Shown: positions 43,546-54,905, counted from the stretch's first letter. The stretch: 64,000 bases of DNA from Isoetes taiwanensis (GCA_021234155.1 JAJEKV010000021.1:17841710-17905709), one strand, 5' to 3'. Made by a program: numbers and translations. The notes: generated by a model not told the origin, from the sequence alone.

Positions 43546-44564
43546 GACTACTGTGCCATGGCCTCAATTATTGTAGGTTGCACCTTAGCATCCTTCAAAA
43601 AAGTTTCAGAGGCTTCGCAGTCACTAATGTTCATGATGTTTGATCTCATATAAGACAAAACGAGTTGGGTGGAAACTCCATCACACAACTCGTTTCTTTT
43701 ATATGTATGTTTTTAAGGGGCCACAAGTGTTTTTCTTGGTAGCACGTATCTTTGGCATCATAAGAATTCATAGATACGCTATCACATATCGTTTAATATG
43801 CATTTTCCTTTTGCATCTATAAGTCACATGCGCGTGGTATGGACATTGATTATGTAGCACAATGACACTGACTCTTCTATTAGAAGTTGATTCCTATTAC
43901 CTATATTCAATCGCATGGAGGCTCGTATTTATCTCTCTCCTTACTATCTCATTATAAAGAAGGCGTAGATTTATTAGATTTGGGAATATAGAATATGTTA
44001 TGACGTCTTTGTTTGTCGCCTCCTTATGGTTTGGTAGATAGTCTTTTAGGTTAGCAACTAGGAGGTCTTGTGTTTATCTTTTGGAAGAGGTAATTTTTAC
44101 CTTCATGAAATTTCACCACGTGCCACCCGCTAGCCTAGCGGCTGCCAGGAAATTTCATCGCAAAATTTTCAGAGGGGGCTTGAAATTTGCCCCCTGATAT
44201 TTTTTCCGACAAGTTTTCTTTGGCGACGCCGCTTCGTAGGGGAAGATAAGTTCATTGCAGGGAGGGGCGAATCGACTGGCAATCGACCTCAAGTTTTGAT
44301 CTGAAAAGACAGGTCGTTTGGGAGCGAAGTTTTTTCAGGACATTAGGCAATTGTCATATGTCTCTATTGGAGGATGCCATGTCTCTGTTGGAGGATGCCA
44401 TGTGTTAGATTAGCAATTGTGTTGTGTTCAAGTCTCTTTTGGGACATTTAGGGGACTATCATATGTCTTTGTGGGATGATGCCATATGGTATTATGTTAA
44501 AAAACCAGTATCTATATATTTAACAAATATACATGTTGAGAAGTCAAGGACTTGTCACTTCTCT

Positions 44565-44760
44565 TGAAAATTCTAGATTATTGATCTATATATAGTAGTC
44601 CCTAGACATTTGTCATGCACTCTCTTGCAGCAACTTTAAAGAGATTCATGAAATCTGACTTCTCCAGCATTGAAAATTCTAGATTATTGATCTGTATATA
44701 GTAGTCCCTAGACATTTGTCGTGCACTCTCTTGCAGCAACTTTAAAGAGATTCATGAAAT
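44565..44760. repeat. 106-bp tandem duplication
   Basis: Copies start TGAAAATTCTAGATTATTGA at 44565 and 44671 and run through GTCCCTAGACATTTGTC and CTCTTGCAGCAACTTTAAAG. Confidence 0.9.
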
Positions 44761-45072
44761 CATGAGTGTGTCAAAGGGGAGATATTTTTAGATTTCCAGA
44801 GAGATCAAATGCTCTATGATCACGATTGGATTAATGGTCCAAGGTGTATACATAATATGCACATTATTATACATACATGATTCAAAACCTCAACTGAACG
44901 AAGAACTTACTAGCAATGAGCTAAGTGGTAGGAAAAGGACTAAGACATACTCGAGCCCATACACATGGAATGAACCATGTGGCTAGTAGAGGACTAAAAC
45001 ACACACGAGCCCATACCGTGGAATGAACCACGTGGATGAGAAGGGTGTGTGTCCGAGCCTTGCAATATCTAA

Positions 45073-45150
45073 GAATAGAATAGAATAGAATAGAATAGAA
45101 TAGAATAGAATAGAATAGAATAGAATAGAATAGAATAGAATAGAATAGAA
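45073..45150. repeat. (AATAG)n microsatellite, about 16 units
   Basis: A pure pentanucleotide array, the same unit as the tails of the LINE ends at 35056, 39008, 54200 and 58762. No LINE body is recognised next to it. Upstream are two short direct repeats with CGAGCCCATAC and GGAATGAACCA. Confidence 0.95.
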
Positions 45151-45240
45151 AGTGCACATAAACTAGATTAATATAGAGAGAGAAAAAGGGTTAGACCGTC
45201 TTACTTAAAAGGATGTCAATGTATGCGCGGCTTACATGTT

Positions 45241-45880
45241 AGATACTATCCAAGAAATGAGTTTGGATACCAACTCTAGAAGTCTTCTTCCCAAAGACAA
45301 GAATGCTTTCTTACTGATTGGCTAGTTGATGGAATAAGGCTAGTTGCATAGGAACAATTATGAATGTCGGAGGCGGGACCTGGAGCTTCGGGGCCCACAA
45401 CCCTGTAGAAGAGCCCATAATACTACCTCTAATAGTCCAAGGGCTTGAAAAAGGCATCCCCATAATGACCAAGTTGTGTAGAGATCTAGGTGCCCCCTAA
45501 GGAAGTATGGACTGATGCCAATACAACCGAACACTGGACATGATTTTTTTCTTTTTTTCCTTTTTAAGGCGCAGATACTATCTAAGAAACGAGTTTGGAT
45601 ACCGAGTCTTGGGGCCTTTTCTAAGACAAGAGTGCATTCTTACTGATTGGCTAGTTAGATTCAACAAGGCAAAGTTCCACTTTTGTCTGCCCTTCTTCGA
45701 AGCCCGATGTGGATAGGATAAACTATGAGCATCGGAGGCGGGACCTGGAGTTTGGGATCCAATGCCTGTAGAAGAGCCTATAATACTACCTCTAATCATC
45801 CAAGGGCTTGAAGGTATCCCCGTAATGACCCAATTGGATAGAGGTCTAGGTACCTACTAGGAAACTATTTGATCAATAAT
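45241..45880. repeat. 300-bp direct repeat, two copies
   Basis: Copies at about 45241-45520 and 45573-45880 share AGATACTATC, CTTACTGATTGGCTAGTT, GGAGGCGGGACCTGGAG, TAGAAGAGCC and ACTACCTCTAAT. They are moderately diverged. No coding content recognised. Confidence 0.8.
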
Positions 45881-45899
45881 CAAACTTTGGACACATTTT

Positions 45900-47939
45900 T
45901 GTTTAAGGAATGAGGGAGTAATACTCAACATCTCTGTATCAGGCGAACGTCCATTCCTGCCTTTTTGGCATCTCCAACTAGCGCGCCAGTCATGTCGATG
46001 CCAAATTGAACTAGATTTTGCTTGTTCTGCTATTTAACTTGTGACAACCCCTTGGTTGCTATATGAAGGTCACAGGTAGGCTTGATTTGGAAGTCGAAAT
46101 AGGTTCAATGCCTCTAATCTGGAAAAAAAATTAGTTGCCACAAAATCCCAATGGGTCTGGCAGTATAGTTAGTTAGGGTTGCTTATCTAGATAATATTTT
46201 ACCCAGAATCATATTGCATGTGCATGCTTGTATTTAGAACGTATGCTACGGTTTGCTATTCCCATTTTATGGAAACTTGGGTGGGGAAAAAATCATGCTT
46301 TTTTGTAATAATTTTCTTCTAAGCTAGCAGCAAGAGCTATTTTGATGGAGACGAACCTAGGAAGACCCTTGATGCATTTTTTGGGACATTGTGTGTCTTG
46401 TGGCTTGCTATTCTTGGGGCAGGATGCAGCTACATTAGGCCTAGAACTAGGTAAAGCTTGTCCTTTAACACTAGAGTTGTCTACTGGACCATCTCTAGTA
46501 CATGGACCAGAATTTGTCCATCGTACCTCTGCCACTTAGACCCATATATCTAGAGAGGAACTTCCCCATTTTGCAATCTACCATCACCTTTTGAATCTTC
46601 ACTTGATTCTTTATGATCTAGAAGAATTTCATGTCCAATGGATTCACCCATATCTTGTGGTAATTGTCCAAACCTCATACAATTTAGCAGTTTTCATACT
46701 AGTCTAGAACTGCATTCTTCATATTTTTTAGCACAAAGGGGTCCAAACCTTGCTAAAATCAAAAGCAAACGATTTTTTATGATAAAACATATTGATTTGT
46801 ATGTTCCTAAGTATTTTCACTATTATATGACATTAGATGAAGTCGCCATACCCAATTTTGCTCAAAAGAACTGTTTGAGGGTATGATTATTTCTCTTGTA
46901 CTATTATAAGCTTTGGCCTAATTCTTACGGTCATAAGTTGTTGACTCTAAGAGCTATAGTTCGATGTTTTTTTGAAGCATTCATAAGTTATAATGATTTG
47001 AATATTGACTAAAGAATCTCTTATATAGAATTCAGCACAACAATAAATCTAAGATGATTTAATAAAACTCGTATATGCACGCTATGCACTACATTTATAT
47101 CTACGTAGATTATAATTTTATCAACCTATGTGTAGTAGTTAATCATGCATTCTCTACATTTGGTTGTGTTTGTGTTTGTTACTACACGATATTGAAGTTT
47201 AAGTATGCTAATTGTATATATAGTTCATCTTTTAGGAAATTCTATATTTTTTATGAATGCAAGGCTTCATTGGCAACATAGATCTCAAATTTGATGTGAA
47301 AGTGACATAGTAGTTGCAAGATTTAAATATAAATATCCATGGACCATTCATGGTCAATACTTAGACTTGTCAAAATTTGAATCATTTAATCAAGATAACA
47401 CTCTTTTTCAACTCACATATAATAATACATGTGCATAGAGGTTCTTGATGTCATATATCGCGCAAAAAACATAAAGAAACCTACTTTTCTCTTGCTATCA
47501 TAAATTTATTACTGTGTTTGCTGCCATAAGTATTGTAGGTGAAGTATGATAATAGTGCATGTAGATCATCTTTCATGATAAGCTATATTTTTTTTATGGA
47601 TGCAAGCCTTCTTTAGTAATATAGATCTCCAATTTCATGTTAAAATAATTATTAGTCCACATAAGATAGAAAACAGTTTTGACCCTGTCATGTTCGATGA
47701 ACCTTATCTTCCTTCTCATATCTTGGAATGAGATGCAGTTTTTTGTGTTGTACTTTCTAACTCGCATAGAAAAATAAGAAAATACTGAAAAAAAATCTAA
47801 AAGATTATTTTATTAAGACAGTTTTACCTTATGTAAATATAAGGCTGTCTTGGCATGACCCCCTTGGATTCACCTAAGCATAACTTCCAAGAATCGAGGT
47901 AGATAGATTTTTAGATATTTTTCATATATATGATTGCCA
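45900..47939. other. AT-rich intergenic sequence, no gene seen
   Basis: Only short chance frames occur. A diverged duplication is visible between about 47130-47290 and 47510-47650 (TGCAAGGCTTC/TGCAAGCCTTC, ATAGATCTCAAATTT/ATAGATCTCCAATTT). Confidence 0.45.
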
Positions 47940-47945
47940 TATATG

Positions 47946-47974
47946 GGTGTAAATTTGATAGTGGTACCCCAAAA
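47946..47974 (+). repeat. E2 left terminal inverted repeat
   Basis: It is perfectly complementary to 53471-53499. It continues inward with GCAC and GTCCGGAC, the same words that follow the E1 left repeat. Confidence 0.95.
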
Positions 47975-48259
47975 GCACTGTCCGGACACTTGCTTTAAGT
48001 GCTTTAGGTGCTTATTCCTCGATCAAAATAGAGTAACGAATTATGAGGTTGTTATTCCAGAAATAGCAATCCTCTTCCGAGGAGGAAGGGATCGATGACA
48101 TGGATTGATTCTTTGGGCGCGAGATTGATTTCTTAGTTGATTCTACCGGATGGCGGGATTTCTTGGATGGCGGACATTCTTCAATTCCGGAATAAACTAG
48201 TTCATTTCAATTGCAATTCTGACAAATTAGAATTGTAATTCCTTGATCATGTCAATTTC

Positions 48260-49954
48260 ATGGCAAGTTCTCCTGATAGCATTGATTCTGCTAAACGAAG
48301 AATTTACTTGGAGCTAGAATCCAGGAGAAAACGAGAATCCAGAAAGAGGATTAGAGAATTGGAGAAGGAGAACATTGCACCTTTAGTACAGAAGAAAAAA
48401 GAACGTTCTCTGAGTCAAAGAAGACAACAGGAACTTTCAAAAGAGTTAGAGGATTCTTTTTTTCACATTGTAAGGAATTGTGCTGATGATGATTCAAAAG
48501 GAAGAGTAGCACACAGGTTTTTAAAAAGGATCAAACATTTACCACATCATGTGATGACTTTAAGGTGTGAAACTTCGTAAAGTTGCTATATTTTACCATT
48601 TTTTAGAATCTGGATTCGATGGTTTACTAGGATGTGTACGATAAAGAACTTCATAAAATCGCCAAAATTTGATAATATTGCATTCCAATTATAGTAAATT
48701 CGCCAAATTAATGGACATTTTATAGTAAAAACCTCAATTTTATGGTAAAACATGCAATTCTACTAAATTCGTTTCTATAAAAATGTTGGAAAAATAGGAA
48801 ACGATCGCCACCATTTCTATAGTTTAGAAGCAGCTAGAGGATGATAAAGTCATCGTGGTCCACATGTTACTATAGCAGATCCCAAGGAATTTCATGTGAT
48901 GAAAGATATGATTTCCAATGTGAGCAGGCACAAAAATTTCAAAGAAGTACTGATGTACTCCAAGCAAGGAAGACCACCCTCCAAATGGCAGCTTCCACAG
49001 TTAAAGGGACTAATCAGAGAGCAATTTCAAGGCTTCTTTCAATTCCCAAGAAAACTGTAGCCCAGGCATTTAGTGTCTCCAAAATCATGCAGATTGGCTA
49101 AAATCTATGGGAATTAACTATAACAAACATGTTTTCTGGAGTGATGGCTGTTCTTCACAGTTTAAGTCTTCAAGACCATTTTACTTCCTTGGTAGGTTTC
49201 ATAAACATCTTCAAAAGGATATTCTCTAGAATTTTTTTGCTAGCTCACATGGAAAAGGTGAGCATGATGGTGCTGGAGCTGTCATCAAGAGGATTCTAAC
49301 AAAGGAACAGATGAAATATGATGGAAAGAAATTGCAGTGTGCAAAGGAGGTGGTTGCATTTCTTAGGTGGTACTTCAACAACAATCCCACTGATAATGAT
49401 ATAACAAGGTATACTTTACTGGTTTTCCTCTGCATACTTAAAGCACTTAAGCACTTAAAGCACTTAAGCACTTAAGTACTTAGAAATTAAGGGCATGAAT
49501 CTATAAATTGTTTGTGTATGTGGTTGTTAATGGCCTACTCCATTATGTAAAACATGATATTTCCCAGTCCTAAATCAAGATTGTCTTCTTTTTTTATTTT
49601 TTGATATCGATATTCTTCAACTGTTTGAGCACTGAAAGCACTTACAGCACTAAGCACTTGTGCAGGTACTTCTGGGAAATTGATCCCTCAAAAATAGATA
49701 GATCTGAGAGATTTGACTGTCATACTTTGAAAGGAACTACACAACTCCATTGTATAAGACCACGTGACAAGGACAACACTCTAAAGGTAGCTTATAGACC
49801 CCTCTCATGCTTCTGTGAGAATTGTGTTCAATTCAATGGGACTCTGCACCACCAAAGTCACGACCGGGTGGTTGGGAAACCACTTGAACTAAAACCGAAG
49901 GAGATTAAAGCAACTAATGATGCTAATAAAGCATCGGATGAAGACTTGAGATAG
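48260..49954 (+). pseudogene. E2 transposase-like gene, degraded, with intron
   Basis: The first frame (48260-48580, 106 codons) is highly charged (KRRIYLELESRRKRESRKR). After decayed sequence, 49136-49407 reads FWSDGCSSQFKSSRPFYFLG, a stop, FFASSHGKGEHDGAGAVIKR and AKEVVAFLRW. An intron with GT at 49409 and AG at 49664-49665 follows. The last exon (49666-49954) reads YFWEIDPSKIDR and YRPLSCFCENCVQ and ends at TAG. The combination DGxxSQFK, HGKGxxDGxGAxxKR and LSCFCxxC is a set I associate with poorly characterised eukaryotic transposase-like proteins; the conserved acidic residues could form a DDE site. The stop in the core makes this copy inactive. Confidence 0.6.
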
Positions 49955-50084
49955 AAGATGAACATGAAGAAGAGGATGATGAGGAAGACTATGACATAGC
50001 TAGTTCTATAGTAGAGGTTGGAGATAATTTTCTTTGTCAATGCAGAGGAAGGTAATGAAGAGGGGTTGATTTTTATGTATTGAA

Positions 50085-50363
50085 GTGCACATGAAGCAAA
50101 AGAACACTTTGCTTGAGGATTATGTGGATAGATGGGGAAATGTATTTGGAGTTGAATCATTATTGTCTCGAGGATATTACTATAAACAGGTGGGTGGTCT
50201 CAAATTTGAGCTCTTGGATGACCAGACTGTGGCTAGTGTGTATAGCCACCTTGTAAGATTAGCTAACTTTGAAATGATTGCAGATGAAGAGGATGGTATG
50301 TTGTATACTATGGCTGAAGACACTTGCCAACAGATTATATGTAGCCTCCCAAACTCAGCTTAA
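50085..50363 (+). CDS. E2 small ORF, unknown
   Basis: A 92-codon frame downstream of the transposase-like gene on the same strand. The product (YVDRWGNVFGVESLLSRGYY, then QTVASVYSHLVRLANFEM) looks like an alpha/beta or helical segment without a recognised motif. It may be a separate exon or a remnant. Confidence 0.35.
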   Translation: MHMKQKNTLLEDYVDRWGNVFGVESLLSRGYYYKQVGGLKFELLDDQTVASVYSHLVRLANFEMIADEEDGMLYTMAEDTCQQIICSLPNSA

Positions 50364-50797
50364 ATTCATTATTCATTTGGTATTAGGTCAAAAAATCTTG
50401 TTCATATGGTATTGACTCAATTACTATTCATAGTTTGACTATTAAAGCAAAAGCACTCACACTAAAAAACTTCAATGCAATTGTAACCTGAAAATCATGT
50501 ATTTATGTTCTGTATTACATCAAAATTGTGGCATATCCGCTTTTCAGATAACATGTACAAAATTGTGGCATGTCTGCCCGAAGTTATATATAAGTCTTCA
50601 CTATTTCAATATATAAACTGTGAACTTTGCATGAATCGGGTGCGTATCAACTTAACCTGAATTAACTTAACATTTGTTAATCCTGAATCAACTTCTGCAT
50701 TCTATCTCTGTGTCCTGAAGTATGAAAGGTCTCCCTTAACCATTATAGCTGACCTTTGCAATATTGTTTTACCATTTCACTGGTTTCCTTTCCCAAT

Positions 50798-51400
50798 TCA
50801 AACTCGACATTGTTTCGAATTCGAGAGCATCCCTCGTGGTCTTGACCGCCTACAATGCTCCTTTAGAATGTTAGAGAAATCATCAACCATTGCCACATCC
50901 TTAAGCACTGGCAAGAATTGGTCCAATACATAATCATGTGCATCCAAATTAAAGCCTGGAATCAAAAGAGATGTGAAAGGTGGAGAAGCAAATGTTTTAT
51001 GAATACTATCATCCAACAATATGCAATTGCCCTCATATTGTGGGTATTCACTAAAAACTGCAGATAAAGGTTTTAAGTACAATGGTTTTTAAGATCGGAT
51101 GGGCCACTTGAAAGGCATCTCTAAGCAATGGGTCTGATCCCAAATAAATACAAAGTCATGTCTTATGACATCCACAACTTCATTTACATTAACCTTGTTC
51201 ATGGATGACCAAATTGCTATGTCAAAGTGTACCATTGCTGCCTGCAGAAATTCCCGTGCATGAGGCCTTAAAACAACCAATTTCTTGCTTGTTTTTGAAA
51301 TCCACAATCTGTTGTCCACACGTACAGGATTGTTCCTACTGTACTAGAACACCATTCACATCTAAATAAGAAGTTTCCTCTTCAAAGAGGACTTTGCTGT
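50798..51400 (-). pseudogene. E2 cargo: NIF/FCP1-like (HAD) phosphatase-like gene, broken
   Basis: The minus strand reads a HAD motif I (LDVNGVLV, about 51372-51335, with Asn where DxD phosphatases have the second Asp). After a stop and a frame change follow LRPHAREFLQAAMVHFDIAI and WSSMNKVNVNEVVDVI, then FVFIWDQTHC, a single stop at 51089-51091, and GNCILLDDSIHKTFASPP. The spacing and the WSS, WDQ and LLDDS motifs are those of the NLI-interacting-factor/FCP1 domain, which dephosphorylates proteins such as the RNA polymerase II tail. The DxN variant also occurs in plant family members, as I recall. Stops make this copy non-functional. Confidence 0.75.
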
Positions 51401-51577
51401 ACACCTATCATTCAAAAAATATAAAGTAAACACCAACTCAAACACAAACACAAACAGAAATATAAAATACTAAAATAATAATAACCTGTCAACATTTTGG
51501 TCAACATTTTGATCAACCATTTGCTCAACATTTTGGTCTTGAAATACAATTGTACCTGAACATTCAAATATTTATAG

Positions 51578-52166
51578 TTAAATCAAAGATTTTATAGACA
51601 CATTTGAATTGCCTCTTAAGACCTCCATAATTGCATTCATTTTAGTACCTGTGTCTTCCTTTACTAGTTCTTCCTTTTCTGGTCCTTCCTTTTCTGTTTC
51701 TTCCTTTTCTAGTTCTTCATTTTCTGGTCTTGTTTCATCCTTCTCAGATTCAACCTCAACGTCCTTTACAGATTCCATATTCTTTGCCAATGCCCTCCTT
51801 CTAAAATTGTACTTCCTGCCTTCTTGACCTGTGTTCTTTGCCTTTTTAATGTTTTTGCCCTTCTTTGTTGCAATCTCTCCATCTTTCCTTTTCCTTTTGT
51901 TGGCTGCTTTCTTGTCTCTCGAAGGGGTACTTTGTATGCTTACTACATCCTGCATCATCCTGTTCAACAACAGTTTCATCCTGCTCACTTGCATATCCTT
52001 CAATGGATGCTTTTCTAGCTGCTCTTTGCCTTAACTGCTTTTTAGGACTACACAATGCATCTTTCAACACTTTTTTAATTCCAGAAGGTGGCACATAGTC
52101 TTCAGTAGCAGAAGAGGACCTAACAAGTGAATCATGCTGATTTGTAGGTATATCTACTGTAGGCAT
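51578..52166 (-). pseudogene. E2 cargo: Lys/Glu-rich low-complexity protein, frameshifted
   Basis: Two overlapping minus-strand frames (52166-51846 and 52003-51578) join into one plausible protein after a shift near 51950. The first part has SPKKQLRQRAARKASIEG; the second has a strongly basic run (KKAANKRKRKDGEIATKKGK) suggesting a nuclear protein and a Glu/Lys repeat (EELEKEETEKEGPEKEEL). No enzymatic motif. It lies between the RING and NIF-like frames and may be the linker of one large protein. Confidence 0.45.
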
Positions 52167-52171
52167 ATCTA

Positions 52172-52531
52172 CTATTTTATTTCCTTCTCTTTCTTTGTCA
52201 CATGCATGCCAAGCTCAAGAAATAAATCTGGATGAATTACACCCTCACATACCTTGCATTTACCTTCCTTCAACAAGGCTGCACAAGCCACATGGTACTC
52301 ATGATCACAACTCAAAATCAAAGACAATTTGTACCTATCATGAAAAAGTAGGCCACAAGCACAGCAAGCACCAAAGTTGCGAGATTCCGGTAGTCTTCTG
52401 GCGATAGTGTTGATGCAGAATGGATTACAACTTATATTCTTGATTCTACGTAAGATTAGAAAGATTAGCTCTCGAGTTTCAAATTCGGCCTCTTTCTCTT
52501 TGATCTCCACTTCCAAGGTATTCTTCCTCAT
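52172..52531 (-). CDS. E2 cargo: RING-type zinc finger protein
   Basis: A 119-codon minus-strand frame. An N-terminal charged helix (LEVEIKEKEAEFETRE) precedes a metal-binding core: CCACG, then LSCDHEYHVACAALL, then CKVCEG. The Cys-x2-Cys, Cys-x-His-x2-His-x2-Cys, Cys-x2-Cys order fits a RING-H2-like finger, usually an E3 ubiquitin ligase module. It lies 9 bases downstream of the coiled-coil frame's stop and could be a separate exon of the same gene. Confidence 0.6.
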   Translation of the reverse strand: MRKNTLEVEIKEKEAEFETRELIFLILRRIKNISCNPFCINTIARRLPESRNFGACCACGLLFHDRYKLSLILSCDHEYHVACAALLKEGKCKVCEGVIHPDLFLELGMHVTKKEKEIK

Positions 52532-52540
52532 TTTGCTTCC

Positions 52541-53281
52541 TTACGTAGACGGAGACTTGAAAAGGTTTTTAACTCGGTTATAGTAATATGTCTCCATTTG
52601 TAGTGTCAGCTCCAATTCCTTCCTCAGATCAGAATCCTCCTGCAACTCAGATATTGAGGTCTTCAAATCCTCAACTTTCTTCATGCTCTCTTCAAGTTCC
52701 ACACTGAATTTTTCATTAGACTTAGCCTCTGCAGCTAAACTAACCTCAATTGCATGCACCTCTTCTAACATGCTTGCCCTTTCATTCTCAAGCTTATTTA
52801 CATCTTCCTTAATCAATTCAAAGTTCTCTTTTAAAGCAGAGTGGTCTAATTTTGAACTTTCTAAGCAAGTAACTTTGCTAGAAGTGGCAACATGGACATC
52901 CTTTCCCCGAGACCTGCAATTTCTATACTTCATAACTTGAGCTCCAAAAGAGGCCCAATTGATCTTGTGCTTTGCAGGGTTTGAAATGGCAGTATCACAA
53001 TTTTCCCATGCAAAAGCATAAGCCACCTGCTTTCTCACTTCATTGTTTGGCATAGTTTCCTTTTGATATAACTTTTTCAACAATCTGTCCAATTTTTCTC
53101 GGAACCGAGGCTGGATCATAGAAACTTTCATCTTATTGCTTGGGCCTTCTTGCCAAACCGAGGCCCATTGTGCATCTGTTACATTCTCTTCCAACCATTT
53201 TACTTTCAAAGCAGGCTGCAGTCCTTCACCAGAAAGTCCATGAATGTCTATGAAATCTTGCTCGGTCACCGCTTCGGCCAT
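52541..53281 (-). CDS. E2 cargo: coiled-coil protein, unknown
   Basis: A 246-codon frame starts at the first ATG 190 bases inside the right terminal repeat, suggesting it is read from that end. Residues 1-120 look like a globular domain (EQDFIDIHGLSGEGLQPALK, WLEENVTDAQWASVW). Residues 135-235 form a long heptad-patterned helix (ENERASMLEEVHAIEVSLAA, KKVEDLKTSISELQEDSDLR) predicted as coiled coil. It is intact and the best-preserved frame of E2. No family recognised. It could be a transposase accessory or a captured host gene. Confidence 0.65.
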   Translation of the reverse strand: MAEAVTEQDFIDIHGLSGEGLQPALKVKWLEENVTDAQWASVWQEGPSNKMKVSMIQPRFREKLDRLLKKLYQKETMPNNEVRKQVAYAFAWENCDTAISNPAKHKINWASFGAQVMKYRNCRSRGKDVHVATSSKVTCLESSKLDHSALKENFELIKEDVNKLENERASMLEEVHAIEVSLAAEAKSNEKFSVELEESMKKVEDLKTSISELQEDSDLRKELELTLQMETYYYNRVKNLFKSPST

Positions 53282-53470
53282 TGTAAATTGAATGGATCAA
53301 AGGATTGTGTGACGGAATTGGTGATCTAGGAAGAGGATTCAGAAACAGGGGATTCGAAATTGGGGCTGAATAAAGAAAGGGCGCGCGGGAAACGAGGCAA
53401 ATGATGTCCTCTGAAAAAAAACTGTCACTGCTCGAATTTAGGTGCTTTAGGTGCTTGGTGCTTTCGCACA

Positions 53471-53499
53471 TTTTGGGGTACCACTATCAAATTTACACC
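53471..53499 (-). repeat. E2 right terminal inverted repeat
   Basis: This is the perfect complement of 47946-47974 and is followed by TATATG. GTGCTTTAGGTGCTTGGTGC lies just inside. Confidence 0.95.
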
Positions 53500-53505
53500 T
53501 ATATG

Positions 53506-54198
53506 AACCTAATGCAAATGCACCATTGTTGGTCCATCGCTTGACAACTCTAGTGTTAATACTTAGGTTTCCTCCTACTTGCTTGGATTTGGCCGAAGTT
53601 TGTCTGGTCATGTTCCTGCCACTTGGGAAGTGGCCAAAATCCTTTTCGGATTAGTCTTGTATTTTTGGAGGTGGTTGTCATCTTGAAGATGGCCGAAAAC
53701 CATTAGGGTTTTAAATCTAGTTGACTGCTCTTGGTGTTTGATTCTTGAAGCTATGCCAAAGTGTTTATCTAGTATTCAAAGATTTTTATTTGTTATTTGA
53801 TTTTTTGTTTGTTTTTGCTTAGAAACATTTCAATGCCTATGATATATCATCTAGTATTCCAGAGAGCATTATTAGTTCTAGCTCTCCCGTTATGAAGTGC
53901 TCGAGGGCTTTACGATATCCAAGCCTCTGACTCCTTCTAAGAACTGTTTCATTATATTTGGACTTCGCACTAGCCTATTTTAATCCAAAATGGCCATCAA
54001 ACGTGCAAAATATACTATAATACGTAGGAAAAAAAAAAGGGGAAAGAATCGGATAAAGCAAGGAAATGGTGTGCTTTAGGATCATGATAGTGTCCATTAA
54101 AGGGAACCCTAAAAATAATACAGAATTGTAGGCACCAGAGGGACGTCAGCTTAGATGAAAGCCCAATGTGACCGAGGTTATACAATATTATAGTATAA
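53506..54198. other. no gene seen
   Basis: Non-coding sequence between E2 and the next LINE. A ..GGCCGAA(A)... word recurs (53591, 53690). Confidence 0.4.
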
Positions 54199-54905
54199 GA
54201 ATAGAATAGAATAGAATATGATTTTATCGTCCACGGAGACCAACTGGCCTATGGGACCCAAGTACAAAGAGAGAGCAGCAGGCGTATTACTACCAGGATT
54301 AAAAAACCCCCGCCCCGGAGGGTTTTCGGGGGAAAAACCTTAGTAGCAATAAGGATGCTGACATACTGCACAGTTATATACATAATCACAAGTACAGCTG
54401 AGGTTAATGTCGGACAGGGGGGCATAACTGAGTCCGCGTATCCATTACCTCCCAGAGGTACGATCCCAACAAGCCTACAGAGGCCGTGCTCAGTAGCTCA
54501 TGCAAGGCCTGATGAGGCACAACTAACCGAGCATACCGAGCCCGGATATGCTGGTACGCCGGACAGGCCTGGAGGGCGTGACTTTCATCCTCAATGGCGC
54601 CATGTTGACAGCACTGACAGACTCTGTCCTCACGTGGCTCCCGAATCCATCTCCCTGTCTCAATGCGGAGGTGGTGTGCACCTGTGCGAATGGAAGCAAT
54701 CACTCTGCGCTTTTTCATGGGTAGATGGGTGCGCAGGTAGTGGTGTGGGCCCCTCGTGAGCATGGGATTAACCTACTGTCGATAATTTGCCACTTGACAT
54801 GTGACAGGGCCTCTGCATCCCAAAGCTTGGCCATGAAGCAAGCATCCAAGTACTTCAAGGCAGCGCGTTCCTTCGGTGTATGCACTGGTCCACATAAGGA
54901 ACAAT
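54199..54905 (-). mobile_element. LINE 3' end, 5'-truncated
   Basis: On the minus strand, 54763-54404 encodes the C-terminus of a LINE polymerase (KKRRVIASIRTGAHHLRIET, then DRVCQCCQHGAIEDESHALQ). Related text continues upstream to about 54905 in other frames. The 3' UTR (GTTTTTTAATCCTGGTAGTA, then TTGGTCTCCGTGGACGATAA) ends in (ATTCT)n at 54219-54199. The Cys-rich end is the reverse-transcriptase zinc-binding-like module of plant LINEs. Confidence 0.85.

Larger units (their letters stand above)
47940..53505. mobile_element. 5.55-kb TIR DNA transposon (element E2) with cargo genes, with target duplication
   Basis: 29-bp perfect inverted repeats (47946-47974 and 53471-53499) start GGTGTAAATTTGATAGTGGT. 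They are flanked by an exact 6-bp duplication TATATG (47940-47945, 53500-53505). Just inside, GCACTT/GTGCTTTAGGTGCTT words are repeated at both ends and again at 49437-49480 and 49627-49662. The plus strand carries a transposase-like gene and the minus strand coiled-coil, RING, Lys-rich and NIF-like frames. Several are broken. I cannot assign a superfamily; a 6-bp duplication excludes hAT, MULE, Harbinger and CACTA. Confidence 0.93.

Noticed and set aside
45073-45150. LINE end at the (AATAG)n array
   Set aside because: The unit matches LINE tails but no LINE 3' UTR or coding remnant lies beside it.
47946-53499. hAT, Mutator, CACTA or PIF/Harbinger element
   Set aside because: The 6-bp target duplication and transposase-like motifs do not fit the 8-bp, 9-11-bp or 3-bp duplications and motif sets of those families.
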